Below are positions 18,664 through 27,518 of a DNA stretch of 49,482 nucleotides, one piece after another. The stretch covers positions 1-49,482 of the forward strand of contig JAPDIG010000004.1 in assembly GCA_025966525.1 (NCBI GenBank), in the 5' to 3' direction. The position numbers were made by a program, and so were the translations under genes. Each line of letters starts with the position of its first letter. Within the stretch, counting starts at the first letter, position 1. Source of the DNA: Candidatus Methanophagales archaeon (lineage in GTDB: Archaea; Halobacteriota; Syntropharchaeia; Alkanophagales; Methanospirareceae). A model generated the notes under the pieces. The model had not been told where the DNA came from. It saw only the letters and a program-made list of their open reading frames with translations, and searched no databases.

Positions 18664-19965
18664 ATGCCTTTCTGGGATAAAAAAATTGAAACGCTGCCTC
18701 GCGATGAACTTGAGGAATTGCAGGTTAAGCGGCTGAAGGATACAGTTGCCCGATGCAGAAAATCCCGTTTCTACCGAAAACGTCTGAAGGACGTAGATGA
18801 ATCCCTGTTCACTTCGCCCATGGATGTATCCATCATCCCGTTCACCACAAAGGATGACCTGCGTGCTAATTATGACTTCGGTCTTGTAACCGTACCAAAG
18901 GAAGAAATCGTTCGTATGCATTCCTCTTCAGGCACCACCGGAAAGGCTACCGTCATCTTCCATACAAGGAAGGACATCGAGACCTGGTCTGACCTCGTTG
19001 CCCGATGCATTGTTATGACAGGGGCATGTAAGACGGACGTCTTCCAGAATATAATCAGCTACGGCATGTTTACCGGCGGTCTGGGACTCCATTACGGCGC
19101 TGAGAAGGTTGGTATGCTGATTATCCCTTCGGGTGTCGGCAATACTAAGCGTCAGATACAGTTGATGAAGGATTTCAATACAACGGTCTTCCATGCAACG
19201 CCTTCTTACATACTGTATGTTTCCGAAGTAATGGTTCACGAAGGCTTAGATCCGAAGGAGTTCGATTTGCGTATCGGTTTTGTAGGTGCTGAGCCTCATT
19301 CAGAGCAGACCAGACAGAGGATTGAAGACATATATGATATAAGTGTGTTTAATTCATACGGTATGTCCGAGCTTAACGGTCCGGGAGTAGCGTTTGAGTG
19401 TGAAGAAAAAAGCGGTATGCACCTCTGGGAAGACAGTTATCTTCTCGAAGTCGTGGACCCGAATACCGGAGAAGCGCTTGCCCCAGGCGAAGAAGGAGAG
19501 CTTGTTGTTACTACATTAAGCAGGGAAGCCATGCCCCTCCTCCGGTATCGGACCGGAGATCTTGCCAGAATCATTGATGATGGCGATAAATGCTCTTGTG
19601 GCAGGAGACATGTGCGGATTTCACGTATAAAAGGGCGATGTGATGATATGCTCATTGTTAAAGGTGTCAATCTCTATCCTAGCCAGATAGAGGATGTATT
19701 GATGCGTTTTCCCGAAGTCGCAACGAACTATCAAATCATTCTGGAGCGTGTGAGCAGTCTTGATTCATTGACTGTGAGGGTTGAATTGTATCCTAAAATG
19801 TTTAACGGTGACCTGAGGAAGCTGAAGAAACTTGAAGTTGATATTACTAAAAGTATCCAGGACGAGATTGCAGTAAGACCAAGAATAGAGTTTCTCGAGC
19901 CCGGAAGCTTGCCGAGGAGTGAAGGCAAGGCGGTGCGGGTTGTTGATACGAGGGGAGAGATTTAG
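18664..19965 (+). CDS. paaK: Phenylacetate-CoA ligase family adenylate-forming enzyme
   Basis: SSSGTTGKATVI, NSYGMSELNGPGVAFEC, YRTGDLARI; start placed at MPFWDKKIETL because the longer ORF runs into 5S rRNA. Confidence 0.9.
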   Translation: MPFWDKKIETLPRDELEELQVKRLKDTVARCRKSRFYRKRLKDVDESLFTSPMDVSIIPFTTKDDLRANYDFGLVTVPKEEIVRMHSSSGTTGKATVIFHTRKDIETWSDLVARCIVMTGACKTDVFQNIISYGMFTGGLGLHYGAEKVGMLIIPSGVGNTKRQIQLMKDFNTTVFHATPSYILYVSEVMVHEGLDPKEFDLRIGFVGAEPHSEQTRQRIEDIYDISVFNSYGMSELNGPGVAFECEEKSGMHLWEDSYLLEVVDPNTGEALAPGEEGELVVTTLSREAMPLLRYRTGDLARIIDDGDKCSCGRRHVRISRIKGRCDDMLIVKGVNLYPSQIEDVLMRFPEVATNYQIILERVSSLDSLTVRVELYPKMFNGDLRKLKKLEVDITKSIQDEIAVRPRIEFLEPGSLPRSEGKAVRVVDTRGEI

Positions 19966-19970
19966 TTTCT

Positions 19971-20465
19971 TTAACCCCACCTTTTATCAATGGCTCTTTT
20001 AAACAGGGTAGCGAAATGATAGAGCCTCTCTTCTATGTCTTTTTCTATTTCTCCTAAGTCTTGTCTTGCTTTCTCCACAACTTCATCGAAAACCTCTGGA
20101 TTACGTATGTCTTTACCCATTCCGTCATAGAAGATCAAAAGAGTTTTTAAATGGATTTCTGGATATTTTCTACGTCCAACATAATATGCTGTATATCTAA
20201 CCACTAAGCAATTAGAAGAAGGGTCGATGTTAATCACTTCTAAATTTTCGTAACCTCGTTTTTGGAGTTGTTTACTTAATTCTTCTTTATATTTCTGCCT
20301 AAAATATCTATCAGTTTTTATTTTTTCTATGATATCCTCTGTTAATTCAGACAGGTCATAATAGAGTTTACATTCTACTTTTACTCCTTTGTAAACTTCC
20401 TTAATTATTATCTCGTCTAATATTTCATTAAGTTGCATTTGCATCTTCCTCATCTGCTTTCCCAT
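19971..20465 (-). CDS. Hypothetical protein
   Basis: Coherent ORF from MGKQMRKMQMQLNEIL; no family recognised. Confidence 0.55.
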   Translation of the reverse strand: MGKQMRKMQMQLNEILDEIIIKEVYKGVKVECKLYYDLSELTEDIIEKIKTDRYFRQKYKEELSKQLQKRGYENLEVINIDPSSNCLVVRYTAYYVGRRKYPEIHLKTLLIFYDGMGKDIRNPEVFDEVVEKARQDLGEIEKDIEERLYHFATLFKRAIDKRWG

Positions 20466-20523
20466 ATATATATTATACCTTTTTACATAAGAGTTTTTAC
20501 GAACTAAAAAGGGATGAGGAAGC

Positions 20524-20766
20524 ATGGAAGAAAAAGAAGGAGAAGGAATAACGTTTGAGGAAGCGATGAAAAAGTTGGAGAGCATAGTAGAAACACTGGG
20601 AGAAGGAAATCTTCCCTTAGACGACTCACTGAAGATGTTCGAGGAGGGAATGGAGCTGTGCAAGTTTTGCAATAAGAAGTTAGACGAGGCGGAATATAAA
20701 GTGGAGAAGTTGATGGAGCGCGAAGGAGGGGAGATAAGCGTGGAGAAATTCGAGATGGAGGAGTGA
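20524..20766 (+). CDS. xseB: Exodeoxyribonuclease VII small subunit
   Basis: TFEEAMKKLESIVETLGEGNLPLDDSLKMFEEGMELCKFCNKKLDEAEYKVEKL. Confidence 0.95.
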   Translation: MEEKEGEGITFEEAMKKLESIVETLGEGNLPLDDSLKMFEEGMELCKFCNKKLDEAEYKVEKLMEREGGEISVEKFEMEE

Positions 20767-20792
20767 GATTTGTAATTGCAAAAACGCGGTTT

Positions 20793-21680
20793 TTATACAT
20801 ATTCCACTTCACCATTAGAATATATCATTGCAGACGCTTTACGAGCTGCCCAGCACTGGAAATTTATCGCTACGGGCAAACTTGTTATGTGCGTATCTGC
20901 AGTTTCTATATGCAGGTCAAGCGCAGTTGTTTTTCCTCCTAAGCCCATAGGACCTATACCGGTGTTGTTCACCGTGTCGAGTAGTTTCGCCTCAATTCTC
21001 GCTATCCTCGCATCTTTGTGCCTCTTGCCTACGGGTCGAAGCAACGCCGCTTTTGCGAGACTCATCGCCATATCGGCTGAGCCACCTATACCAACACCAA
21101 TGATGGTAGGAGGGCAAGGTTTCCCGGCTGCGCGGAGCACCGCATCGAGAACAAAATCCGTTATCTCTTTTAATGCTTCTTCTTCTGGCTTAGGAGAGAG
21201 CATAGTAAAAGCACTTACGTTCTCTGAGCCACCGCCTTTTGGAAACGCGATTATCTTAAGTCCATCAATATCCACGATTTTATAATTTATATGCGGCATT
21301 CTATCACCTATGTTCGCTTCCCCGCCCTCTCTTGTTATTGCATTCACCACATTTGGACGCAAAGGGATTATTTTCGTTGCTTCTTTCACGCCCTCTCTTA
21401 TGCCGCTTTCGATTTCAGTAAGGTTAAAATTCACGTTTACGCTGCCACTTCCGAGCGTCACGTAAAAAAGTGGGATGCCCGTATCCTGACATAAGGGTCT
21501 TTGCATTTCCTCCGCAAGCTTTACATTTTCGAGCATCGCCTTCAACTGCACCTTTGCTATTTCATTCTCTTCGCACTCGTATGCACGAGCCAGCGCCTCT
21601 TTCACATCGCTCGGGAGTGTGGTTTCAGCCCTTCTTAAAATAGTTATCGTTACTTCCTTAATCAGTTCTTTCGTGATCAT
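20793..21680 (-). CDS. Class I fumarate hydratase alpha (N-terminal) subunit
   Basis: QRPLCQDTGIPLFYVTLGS, MLSPKPEEEALKEITDFVLDAVLRAAGKPCPPTIIGVGIGGSADMA. Confidence 0.93.
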   Translation of the reverse strand: MITKELIKEVTITILRRAETTLPSDVKEALARAYECEENEIAKVQLKAMLENVKLAEEMQRPLCQDTGIPLFYVTLGSGSVNVNFNLTEIESGIREGVKEATKIIPLRPNVVNAITREGGEANIGDRMPHINYKIVDIDGLKIIAFPKGGGSENVSAFTMLSPKPEEEALKEITDFVLDAVLRAAGKPCPPTIIGVGIGGSADMAMSLAKAALLRPVGKRHKDARIARIEAKLLDTVNNTGIGPMGLGGKTTALDLHIETADTHITSLPVAINFQCWAARKASAMIYSNGEVEYV

Positions 21681-21728
21681 TGTGAAGAATATTTGATGAT
21701 ACAACGTATTTCTATTAAGTAAAGGTTT

Positions 21729-22460
21729 ATGGAAATAAGAACAATCCTGGTGGAACCAAAGCTTGAAGAGAACATAGGAGCAGTCGCAAGGGTGCTAAAA
21801 AACTTCGGCTTCTCGGAGCTTTATTTAGTAAAACCACCGGATATAGGAGAAAAAGCGAAGGCTGTTGCTTCTCACGCTTACGATGTGCTAAGGGCATGCG
21901 AAAATGTAGATTCAGTAGAAGAAGCAATTACAAACTCTACCATTGTTGCTGGCACTACTTCCAAGTACGGCATTTCCGCTAACAAACATCTCAGAATGCC
22001 CTTTTTCTCGCCACGGCAATTAAAAGATAAAGTTAAAGGAATCGGAAAGAGTGGCATCTTGTCCATTCTGTTTGGCAGCGAGGATAGAGGGCTGAAGCGC
22101 GAAGAGCTTATGCTTTGTGACATGATTGTATGCATTCCCACGAGTCCCGGCTATCCGGTGATGAACCTCTCACATGCTGTTGCAGTGGTTCTGTACGAAC
22201 TAAGCGGAGTGGATATTGGAACGGCTGCCGAAACGGCAAAATTAGCGCGTGTAGAGGATAAAGAACGTTTGTTCATGCACTTGAAAACGTTTTTGGATGA
22301 GATTGACTATAAGGAGCACAAAAAGGATAAGACCTTGCTTATGCTCCGAAGGATTCTCGGTAGAGCGGAACTTACCGGAAGAGAAGCGCAAACGCTGAGA
22401 GGGATATTGAGGAAGGCGGAATGGAAGATTGGGACAAATAAAGGCAGAAGAATATCTTAG
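21729..22460 (+). CDS. trmJ: tRNA (cytidine/uridine-2'-O-)-methyltransferase, TrmJ-type SPOUT
   Basis: IRTILVEPKLEENIGAVARVLKNFGFSELYLVKP, LFGSEDRGLKREEL, IPTSPGYPVMNLSHAVAVVLYEL. Confidence 0.92.
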   Translation: MEIRTILVEPKLEENIGAVARVLKNFGFSELYLVKPPDIGEKAKAVASHAYDVLRACENVDSVEEAITNSTIVAGTTSKYGISANKHLRMPFFSPRQLKDKVKGIGKSGILSILFGSEDRGLKREELMLCDMIVCIPTSPGYPVMNLSHAVAVVLYELSGVDIGTAAETAKLARVEDKERLFMHLKTFLDEIDYKEHKKDKTLLMLRRILGRAELTGREAQTLRGILRKAEWKIGTNKGRRIS

Positions 22461-22471
22461 TGAAAAAGTTT

Positions 22472-22807
22472 TCACTCCACCTTAACTTTTTCCTTCTTCC
22501 CCTCTTCTTCCTTACCTTCGAGCTCCTCCTTATACTTCTCCAGAAGCCCTATCTCCTTCTCAACCACCTTATTTATCGCTTTTAACGCGCTTATTCTCAC
22601 TTCTATAAGGTCTGATGCGAGCTTCGAAGGTCCAGGAAGATAGTCCTCAAGAGATTCTGCTAAGCCTCCAACTACGTCAACCGCCACCCGTAGAGGAATA
22701 AGAGCAGTTCCAGCAAGAACCTTCACCGCCTTGACCAATTCTTCTTCCTTATCCTCTCTCATTTTCACTCCCAGCTTATCCGCGTCAATAATTCTTTTTC
22801 TTGTCAA
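22472..22807 (-). CDS. Small helical protein co-encoded with the ArsA-type ATPase
   Basis: 111-aa ORF overlapping the ATPase stop by 4 nt; central hydrophobic/amphipathic segment and charged coiled-coil-like tail. Confidence 0.65.
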   Translation of the reverse strand: MTRKRIIDADKLGVKMREDKEEELVKAVKVLAGTALIPLRVAVDVVGGLAESLEDYLPGPSKLASDLIEVRISALKAINKVVEKEIGLLEKYKEELEGKEEEGKKEKVKVE

Positions 22808-23994
22808 TGAATGAAATATATGTGAAGTTCATCATTTAAAAGTTTCGCATGGTCCAACTTCATTATATGTGCGATGGTTGGGAGAGGAATGAAGTTTCTA
22901 ACTTCTCCTATATCCGTTGAAATAACCACTGAAAGGTCCTCTCCCGCTCTTTCCACCTCACACAGCTCTTTATACTTGCTTGCAAAGGGTAAGGGTAGGG
23001 GAACTACCACTTCTAAACCAAGATCCGACTCTGTTACTTTGATTGCCTTACCTACAAAGTAAACCCTGGCAGGGTCTTCATCCCTGAACAATTCATCCCC
23101 AAGCTCGGATAGAAGCTTCAAACCCTTTACTTCAGACTGAAACAGCCGCAGTCTTTTTACCGGCAGCGGATGAAATGCCGCTTCTGCTTCCGCTAAATAT
23201 TTCTCCTGCGCATCTTTCCACCCTTTGAAATAAGAATCGCGGACCTTTTCAGGAATCACCTTGTTCATGATCCCAAGGTCAACGTTTATGTCGTAGAGGT
23301 TTGCAAGTAGGTGCGTTCTTCTCAGGTTCTGTATGCTGAATGCATCGGGATTTGCAATCAACCTCAAACTTGTGACTTCCCGGTTTACTATTATGTTCTT
23401 AAGCCTTCCAAGAATCTCCAATAACTTGATGTCTTCACTTATAACTTCCTTGCTTGGCGTTGGAACGCCGACTATCGGCTCTACTACTTTAGCGATATTC
23501 GCAAGTGGTGCCATCATTTTAATCAGTTTCGCAGCAGTGGAACCGAGGAGAGAGGGTAGGTAGATATTTTTAAGCGCTTCTCCTGATGGCACGGTGTCAA
23601 GCACGATCACATCGTAGTTATTCGATTCGACAAACTCAACCACCTTTAACAGCGATACGAATTCAGTCATGTTTGGCAGTGCGGCTATTTCGTATGCCAG
23701 CACCTCATCCAGTCCTTTTGACTTGAAGAGAGACACAATGTATTCCTGTATAACACCGTATTTCTCTCTGACTTCTCTCAGTGGGTCCACCTGGATAGCC
23801 CACAGCTTATCTCTGTCCTCGATTTTTGTTGGGATATATTGAACCTGCATTTCAAATGCATCGGAAATCGTGTGCGCGGGGTCTGACGAAATAACCAGTG
23901 TCTCGTAGCCCAACTCAGACAGTTTTAAGGCGGTAGCACATGAGATAACCGATTTGCCGGACCCGCCTTTACCCGTGTAGAAGATAATACGCAT
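22804..23994 (-). CDS. ArsA/Get3-family P-loop ATPase, probably with a C-terminal HSP20-like domain
   Basis: FYTGKGGSGKSVISCATAL deviant Walker A, ISSDPAHTISDAF; beta-rich C-terminus (LGLEVVVPLPLPFASKYKELCEVERAGEDLSVVI). Confidence 0.9.
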   Translation of the reverse strand: MRIIFYTGKGGSGKSVISCATALKLSELGYETLVISSDPAHTISDAFEMQVQYIPTKIEDRDKLWAIQVDPLREVREKYGVIQEYIVSLFKSKGLDEVLAYEIAALPNMTEFVSLLKVVEFVESNNYDVIVLDTVPSGEALKNIYLPSLLGSTAAKLIKMMAPLANIAKVVEPIVGVPTPSKEVISEDIKLLEILGRLKNIIVNREVTSLRLIANPDAFSIQNLRRTHLLANLYDINVDLGIMNKVIPEKVRDSYFKGWKDAQEKYLAEAEAAFHPLPVKRLRLFQSEVKGLKLLSELGDELFRDEDPARVYFVGKAIKVTESDLGLEVVVPLPLPFASKYKELCEVERAGEDLSVVISTDIGEVRNFIPLPTIAHIMKLDHAKLLNDELHIYFIH

Positions 23995-24016
23995 TTTTTT
24001 TTCGCCCTATGCAAGG

Positions 24017-24751
24017 TTAAGTTTTTATTTTTATTAAAAAATGCCGCAACTTTATAATCTTATAGAACATTGTGAGCCCATCCTTAAAAGCGTTCACTTT
24101 TGTTCCCGCACCTCCTTTGTCCTCCCACCTCACCGGGATTTCTTTTATTTTGTATGAGTTCCTTTGTGCTCGCACAAGCATTTCTGTATCCCAAAACCAG
24201 TGTTCATCTGTTATTTCGTTCAAAAGAGGGATTAAGGTTTCTTTCCGGAAGGACTTGAACCCGCATTGATGGTCGCTTATCTTAGACCGCAGGATTTTTC
24301 GCACGAGGAAATTAAAAACTTTGCTCAGCGCAGCTCGCTTAAAAGACCTCTTCACTTCGCTCCCTTTTAACATTCTCGAGCCGGTTGCGAAGTCGTAGTG
24401 CTCTTCTTTTATCGCGTTTATTAGCTCTTTTAAGTGTTTCATATCAGTGGAGAGGTCAACGTCGAGGTAAGCCAATATTTCACCGGTAGCGAGTTTAAAA
24501 GCGCGGCTAAGCGCTTTTCCTCTGCCTAATCGCTCTTCGCTGTGTATGTGCTTAACGAAAGAATTTTCAGCTTCTATTCTGCTTGCTATTTCAGCCGTGC
24601 CGTCTGTACTTCCGTCTTCTGCGATGATTATCTCAAAAGACGAAGCAAATTCAGCTAAAGCCTTTCTTGTCTGATTCACTGCATCCTCTATCCGTTCTGC
24701 TTCGTTATGCGCTGGAAGCACAACCGAGATTTCTATTTCTTCACCTCTCAT
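24017..24751 (-). CDS. Family 2 glycosyltransferase (dolichyl-phosphate sugar synthase-like)
   Basis: ISVVLPAHNEAERIEDAVNQTRKAL, IIAEDGSTDGTAEIA, LDVDLSTDMKHLKELI. Confidence 0.9.
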   Translation of the reverse strand: MRGEEIEISVVLPAHNEAERIEDAVNQTRKALAEFASSFEIIIAEDGSTDGTAEIASRIEAENSFVKHIHSEERLGRGKALSRAFKLATGEILAYLDVDLSTDMKHLKELINAIKEEHYDFATGSRMLKGSEVKRSFKRAALSKVFNFLVRKILRSKISDHQCGFKSFRKETLIPLLNEITDEHWFWDTEMLVRAQRNSYKIKEIPVRWEDKGGAGTKVNAFKDGLTMFYKIIKLRHFLIKIKT

Positions 24752-24793
24752 AAATTTTCTCTTCTGTGTTAATCCTGTGTAATCTCGTGTTTT

Positions 24794-25993
24794 CTATTGT
24801 TTTTTCCTTGCTGCTTCTTCCACGAGCTTTATCACTTCTTTTAGAGGCATTTTCAGCTCCGTCGCAACTCGCTTCGCATCCTCAAATTCCGCTGCCACGT
24901 TTAGCAAATTACCTTTTGCATCCCTACCTATTTTCACGCCTACTTCTTTTTCTATACCTTTTACAGCCACCTTCACCTTTCTCTGCTCTCTATTTGCAAT
25001 GAACCGGTGTTTTACTTGCATAACGCGAACGCCTAACGAGCCGGTCTCTTCCATTATTCGATGTGCTATTCGAGAGGTGTCCTGAGGAGCGATGATTACT
25101 TTGATAATGTGTCCGCTTCTGCCTTTTTTCATCTGCGCTGGCACGATGGACACATCTTTTGCACCTTCTGCCATGAGAACTTCTATCAGATTACCCAGCA
25201 CCTCACCGGTAACATTGTCAACATTTGTTTCCAGTACTTCCACCTCATCTCTTAGCAAGAATACCGATTCCTCGATTTCTCCTATGCTTGCTCTTAGCAC
25301 ATTAGGCGAGGGTAAGTCCTTTGACCCCGCACCATATCCCGTTTTTTCGATGCGCATCTGAGGTAAAAAGGGCTCAGAATGCTGAACAAAATGAGCAAAT
25401 ATCGCTGCACCTGTCGGCGTGAGGAGTTCAGTTGCAACAGGACCGCCTTGATATAACAAAGTACTATTTCTCAATATTTCTACCGTTGCAGGTGCAGGGA
25501 CCGGCAAAAGCCCATGCTCCGTGTCCACAAATCCACTGCCTACTGAAATTGGCGTGCTTATAATAGCATCAGCATGAATGTCCAAAAAAGCAATACTGCT
25601 CCCTACCAGATCGCCTATTGTGTCCAGAGCGCCTAATTCATGAAAAAATAAGCTCTCCTTCGGTTCTCCATGCACTTTCGACTCTGCATTCGCTATTCTT
25701 TCAAGTACGCTCAATGAGTTCTGTATTACCACTTTGCTCAATCCACTGCCTTCTATTGTGCTTATTATATCTTTGTATGACCCCACACTTTTCTTTCTTC
25801 TCGCATTCATACTCACGAATTCCACTTTTTTAGCTACTATCCCCCGCTTCTTCACTTCTTTTACTGCCAGCTCGAGGTCAAAATCAGAAATCGCATCTCT
25901 TATCTTCGATTCATCAGCACCCAAATCGAGTAGACTGCCGATGACCATGTCGCCAGAAGCGCCTGAGAAAGGTTCAAATACTAATGCTTTCAT
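24794..25993 (-). CDS. larC: LarC-type nickel insertion / nickel-pincer cofactor biosynthesis protein
   Basis: FEPFSGASGDMVIGSLLDLGAD, FHELGALDTIGDLVGSSIAFL, ETNVDNVTGEVLGNLIEVLM. Confidence 0.9.
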   Translation of the reverse strand: MKALVFEPFSGASGDMVIGSLLDLGADESKIRDAISDFDLELAVKEVKKRGIVAKKVEFVSMNARRKKSVGSYKDIISTIEGSGLSKVVIQNSLSVLERIANAESKVHGEPKESLFFHELGALDTIGDLVGSSIAFLDIHADAIISTPISVGSGFVDTEHGLLPVPAPATVEILRNSTLLYQGGPVATELLTPTGAAIFAHFVQHSEPFLPQMRIEKTGYGAGSKDLPSPNVLRASIGEIEESVFLLRDEVEVLETNVDNVTGEVLGNLIEVLMAEGAKDVSIVPAQMKKGRSGHIIKVIIAPQDTSRIAHRIMEETGSLGVRVMQVKHRFIANREQRKVKVAVKGIEKEVGVKIGRDAKGNLLNVAAEFEDAKRVATELKMPLKEVIKLVEEAARKKQ

Positions 25994-26001
25994 CTTTGCA
26001 T

Positions 26002-27093
26002 TTACTTTGACCTGTACCTTAATATAGCGGCAACGCCGCCAAATGCACGTTTTAATTGTGCGCCTTCCTCAAAATCCGTTGATATGACTTCCACATCTGC
26101 TCCTATCTCCTCTGCCAGCTCCACCAAATCATGCATGACCTCAGTATTGAGCTCCTCAGAAAATAAAAGCGTGTCGACCGCGCCAATTTCCAATTTCCTT
26201 CTCACTTCTTCTTCTCCGTATGCAACCATTCTCTCGTCATTTGCCAATAGCTTCATGAACCGCTCCATGAGCCTCTTCTCACTCATCAAATCCATACCTT
26301 CCAGGACATCCTCTGCCTTGTCAATGAGCTCATAAAGTCCTGATTCATCTGTATAGGCGACATCAAAAGCGCCGAGAATCTTATTCTGCAACTCGTAATG
26401 CAAGTAAGACCCCTTAATAAAATCCTCTTTCGTTGGGCTTGGTCCTCCTATCAAGATGCCACGCATGTCCTTGATTTGAAGCAAAATTCGTGTTGCATGC
26501 TCGCCTATTCGCTTATAAAAATCTTCTGTTGCAATCTCACGCAACCTTTGAAATCTTGGTGCCGACTGCCCTCCTTTTCTTATCTTTCCAGGAACCGCGG
26601 AAGTCAAGTGCTTCATCGTCTCCACCACTTTCCCTGTTAAGATGCCTATGGTCGCTTCTCTTTTATCAAGCACGATTAAACCATACTTTTCATGCTCCTC
26701 CACCATCTCTTCCAGCGGCTGGAGGAAGAAGCTCGAATCGCAATGGTAGATGTAAGACAGTATCTTCTCCGGTGGCTCCAGGATGAAAGTTTCTATATCG
26801 GTCTTGTCTCCACCCTTCTCTACCGCACCACAGAATATAACCACACCATTTTCTCCTACCTGCACATACTTCAGCTTGGATAAAATGGAATCTAAGGAAC
26901 TTTGAACGTTGGTACGAGTGGATTTGCTTTTTATGTTCATCGCTTGTCCATATTCCTCTCTGAGATGAGAAGTAACATCAGATATTTGCTTATCTGGTGG
27001 AATATAAACTGATACCAGCTCTGTTCCTCTGCCCGTCTTCTTTCTCAGCTCTTCCAATACCTTCCTGAATTCATATTTTTTTATTCGTTCCAT
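26002..27093 (-). CDS. prf1: Peptide chain release factor aRF1 (short form)
   Basis: NIKSKSTRTNVQ, GKIRKGGQSAPRF (GGQ), C-terminal STDFEEGAQLKRAFGGVAAILRY. Confidence 0.93.
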   Translation of the reverse strand: MERIKKYEFRKVLEELRKKTGRGTELVSVYIPPDKQISDVTSHLREEYGQAMNIKSKSTRTNVQSSLDSILSKLKYVQVGENGVVIFCGAVEKGGDKTDIETFILEPPEKILSYIYHCDSSFFLQPLEEMVEEHEKYGLIVLDKREATIGILTGKVVETMKHLTSAVPGKIRKGGQSAPRFQRLREIATEDFYKRIGEHATRILLQIKDMRGILIGGPSPTKEDFIKGSYLHYELQNKILGAFDVAYTDESGLYELIDKAEDVLEGMDLMSEKRLMERFMKLLANDERMVAYGEEEVRRKLEIGAVDTLLFSEELNTEVMHDLVELAEEIGADVEVISTDFEEGAQLKRAFGGVAAILRYRSK

Positions 27094-27126
27094 GTTTCAT
27101 ATCCGTATTCGCTTTTCTCTTTGATG

Positions 27127-27148
27127 TCAAACTTTTTAAAAAGTTTGA
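27127..27148. repeat. 22-bp perfect palindrome TCAAACTTTTTAAAAAGTTTGA
   Basis: Perfect dyad between the tRNA-Gly 3' end and the aRF1 start. Confidence 0.9.
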
Positions 27149-27219
27149 TGCGGCAACCGGGATTCGAACCCGGGTTACAGGCTTGGGAAGCCCGTGTCCT
27201 ACCGCTAGACTATTGCCGC
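27149..27219 (-). tRNA. tRNA-Gly (anticodon CCC)
   Basis: GCGGCAATAGTCTAGCGGTAGGACACGGGCTTCCCAAGCCTGTAACCCGGGTTCGAATCCCGGTTGCCGCA cloverleaf; loop TTCCCAA. Confidence 0.93.
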
Positions 27220-27516
27220 TTTCGCTTTTTTATACAGCATCCCAAACTCTTTAAATTCTAACGCCAGCGAAGCAGCAGCTGATTTCACCGCCTCTATCGG
27301 GTCTCCCTCCTTCATCTTTACGTACAAAACAGGGTTGCTCATCAGCGTATGTTTGATGTTATAGGTTGCAATGTAAACTTTTTCATTCTCTAACAGCTTT
27401 GATGTGAGAGGAGCTAAAAGTGTATGGTCTTCACCTTCTATCTCTATCTTTACCTCTTTCGCCTTCTTCTCCAGCACCTTTAGCTTCGCATTTACCCTTT
27501 CCATGCTCATACCCAC
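27205..27516 (-). CDS. rpoL: DNA-directed RNA polymerase subunit L (Rpo11)
   Basis: GEDHTLLAPLTSKLLENEKVYIATYNIKHTLMSNPVLYVKMKEGDPIEAV. Confidence 0.92.
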   Translation of the reverse strand: MGMSMERVNAKLKVLEKKAKEVKIEIEGEDHTLLAPLTSKLLENEKVYIATYNIKHTLMSNPVLYVKMKEGDPIEAVKSAAASLALEFKEFGMLYKKAKAAIV

Positions 27517-27518
27517 AC

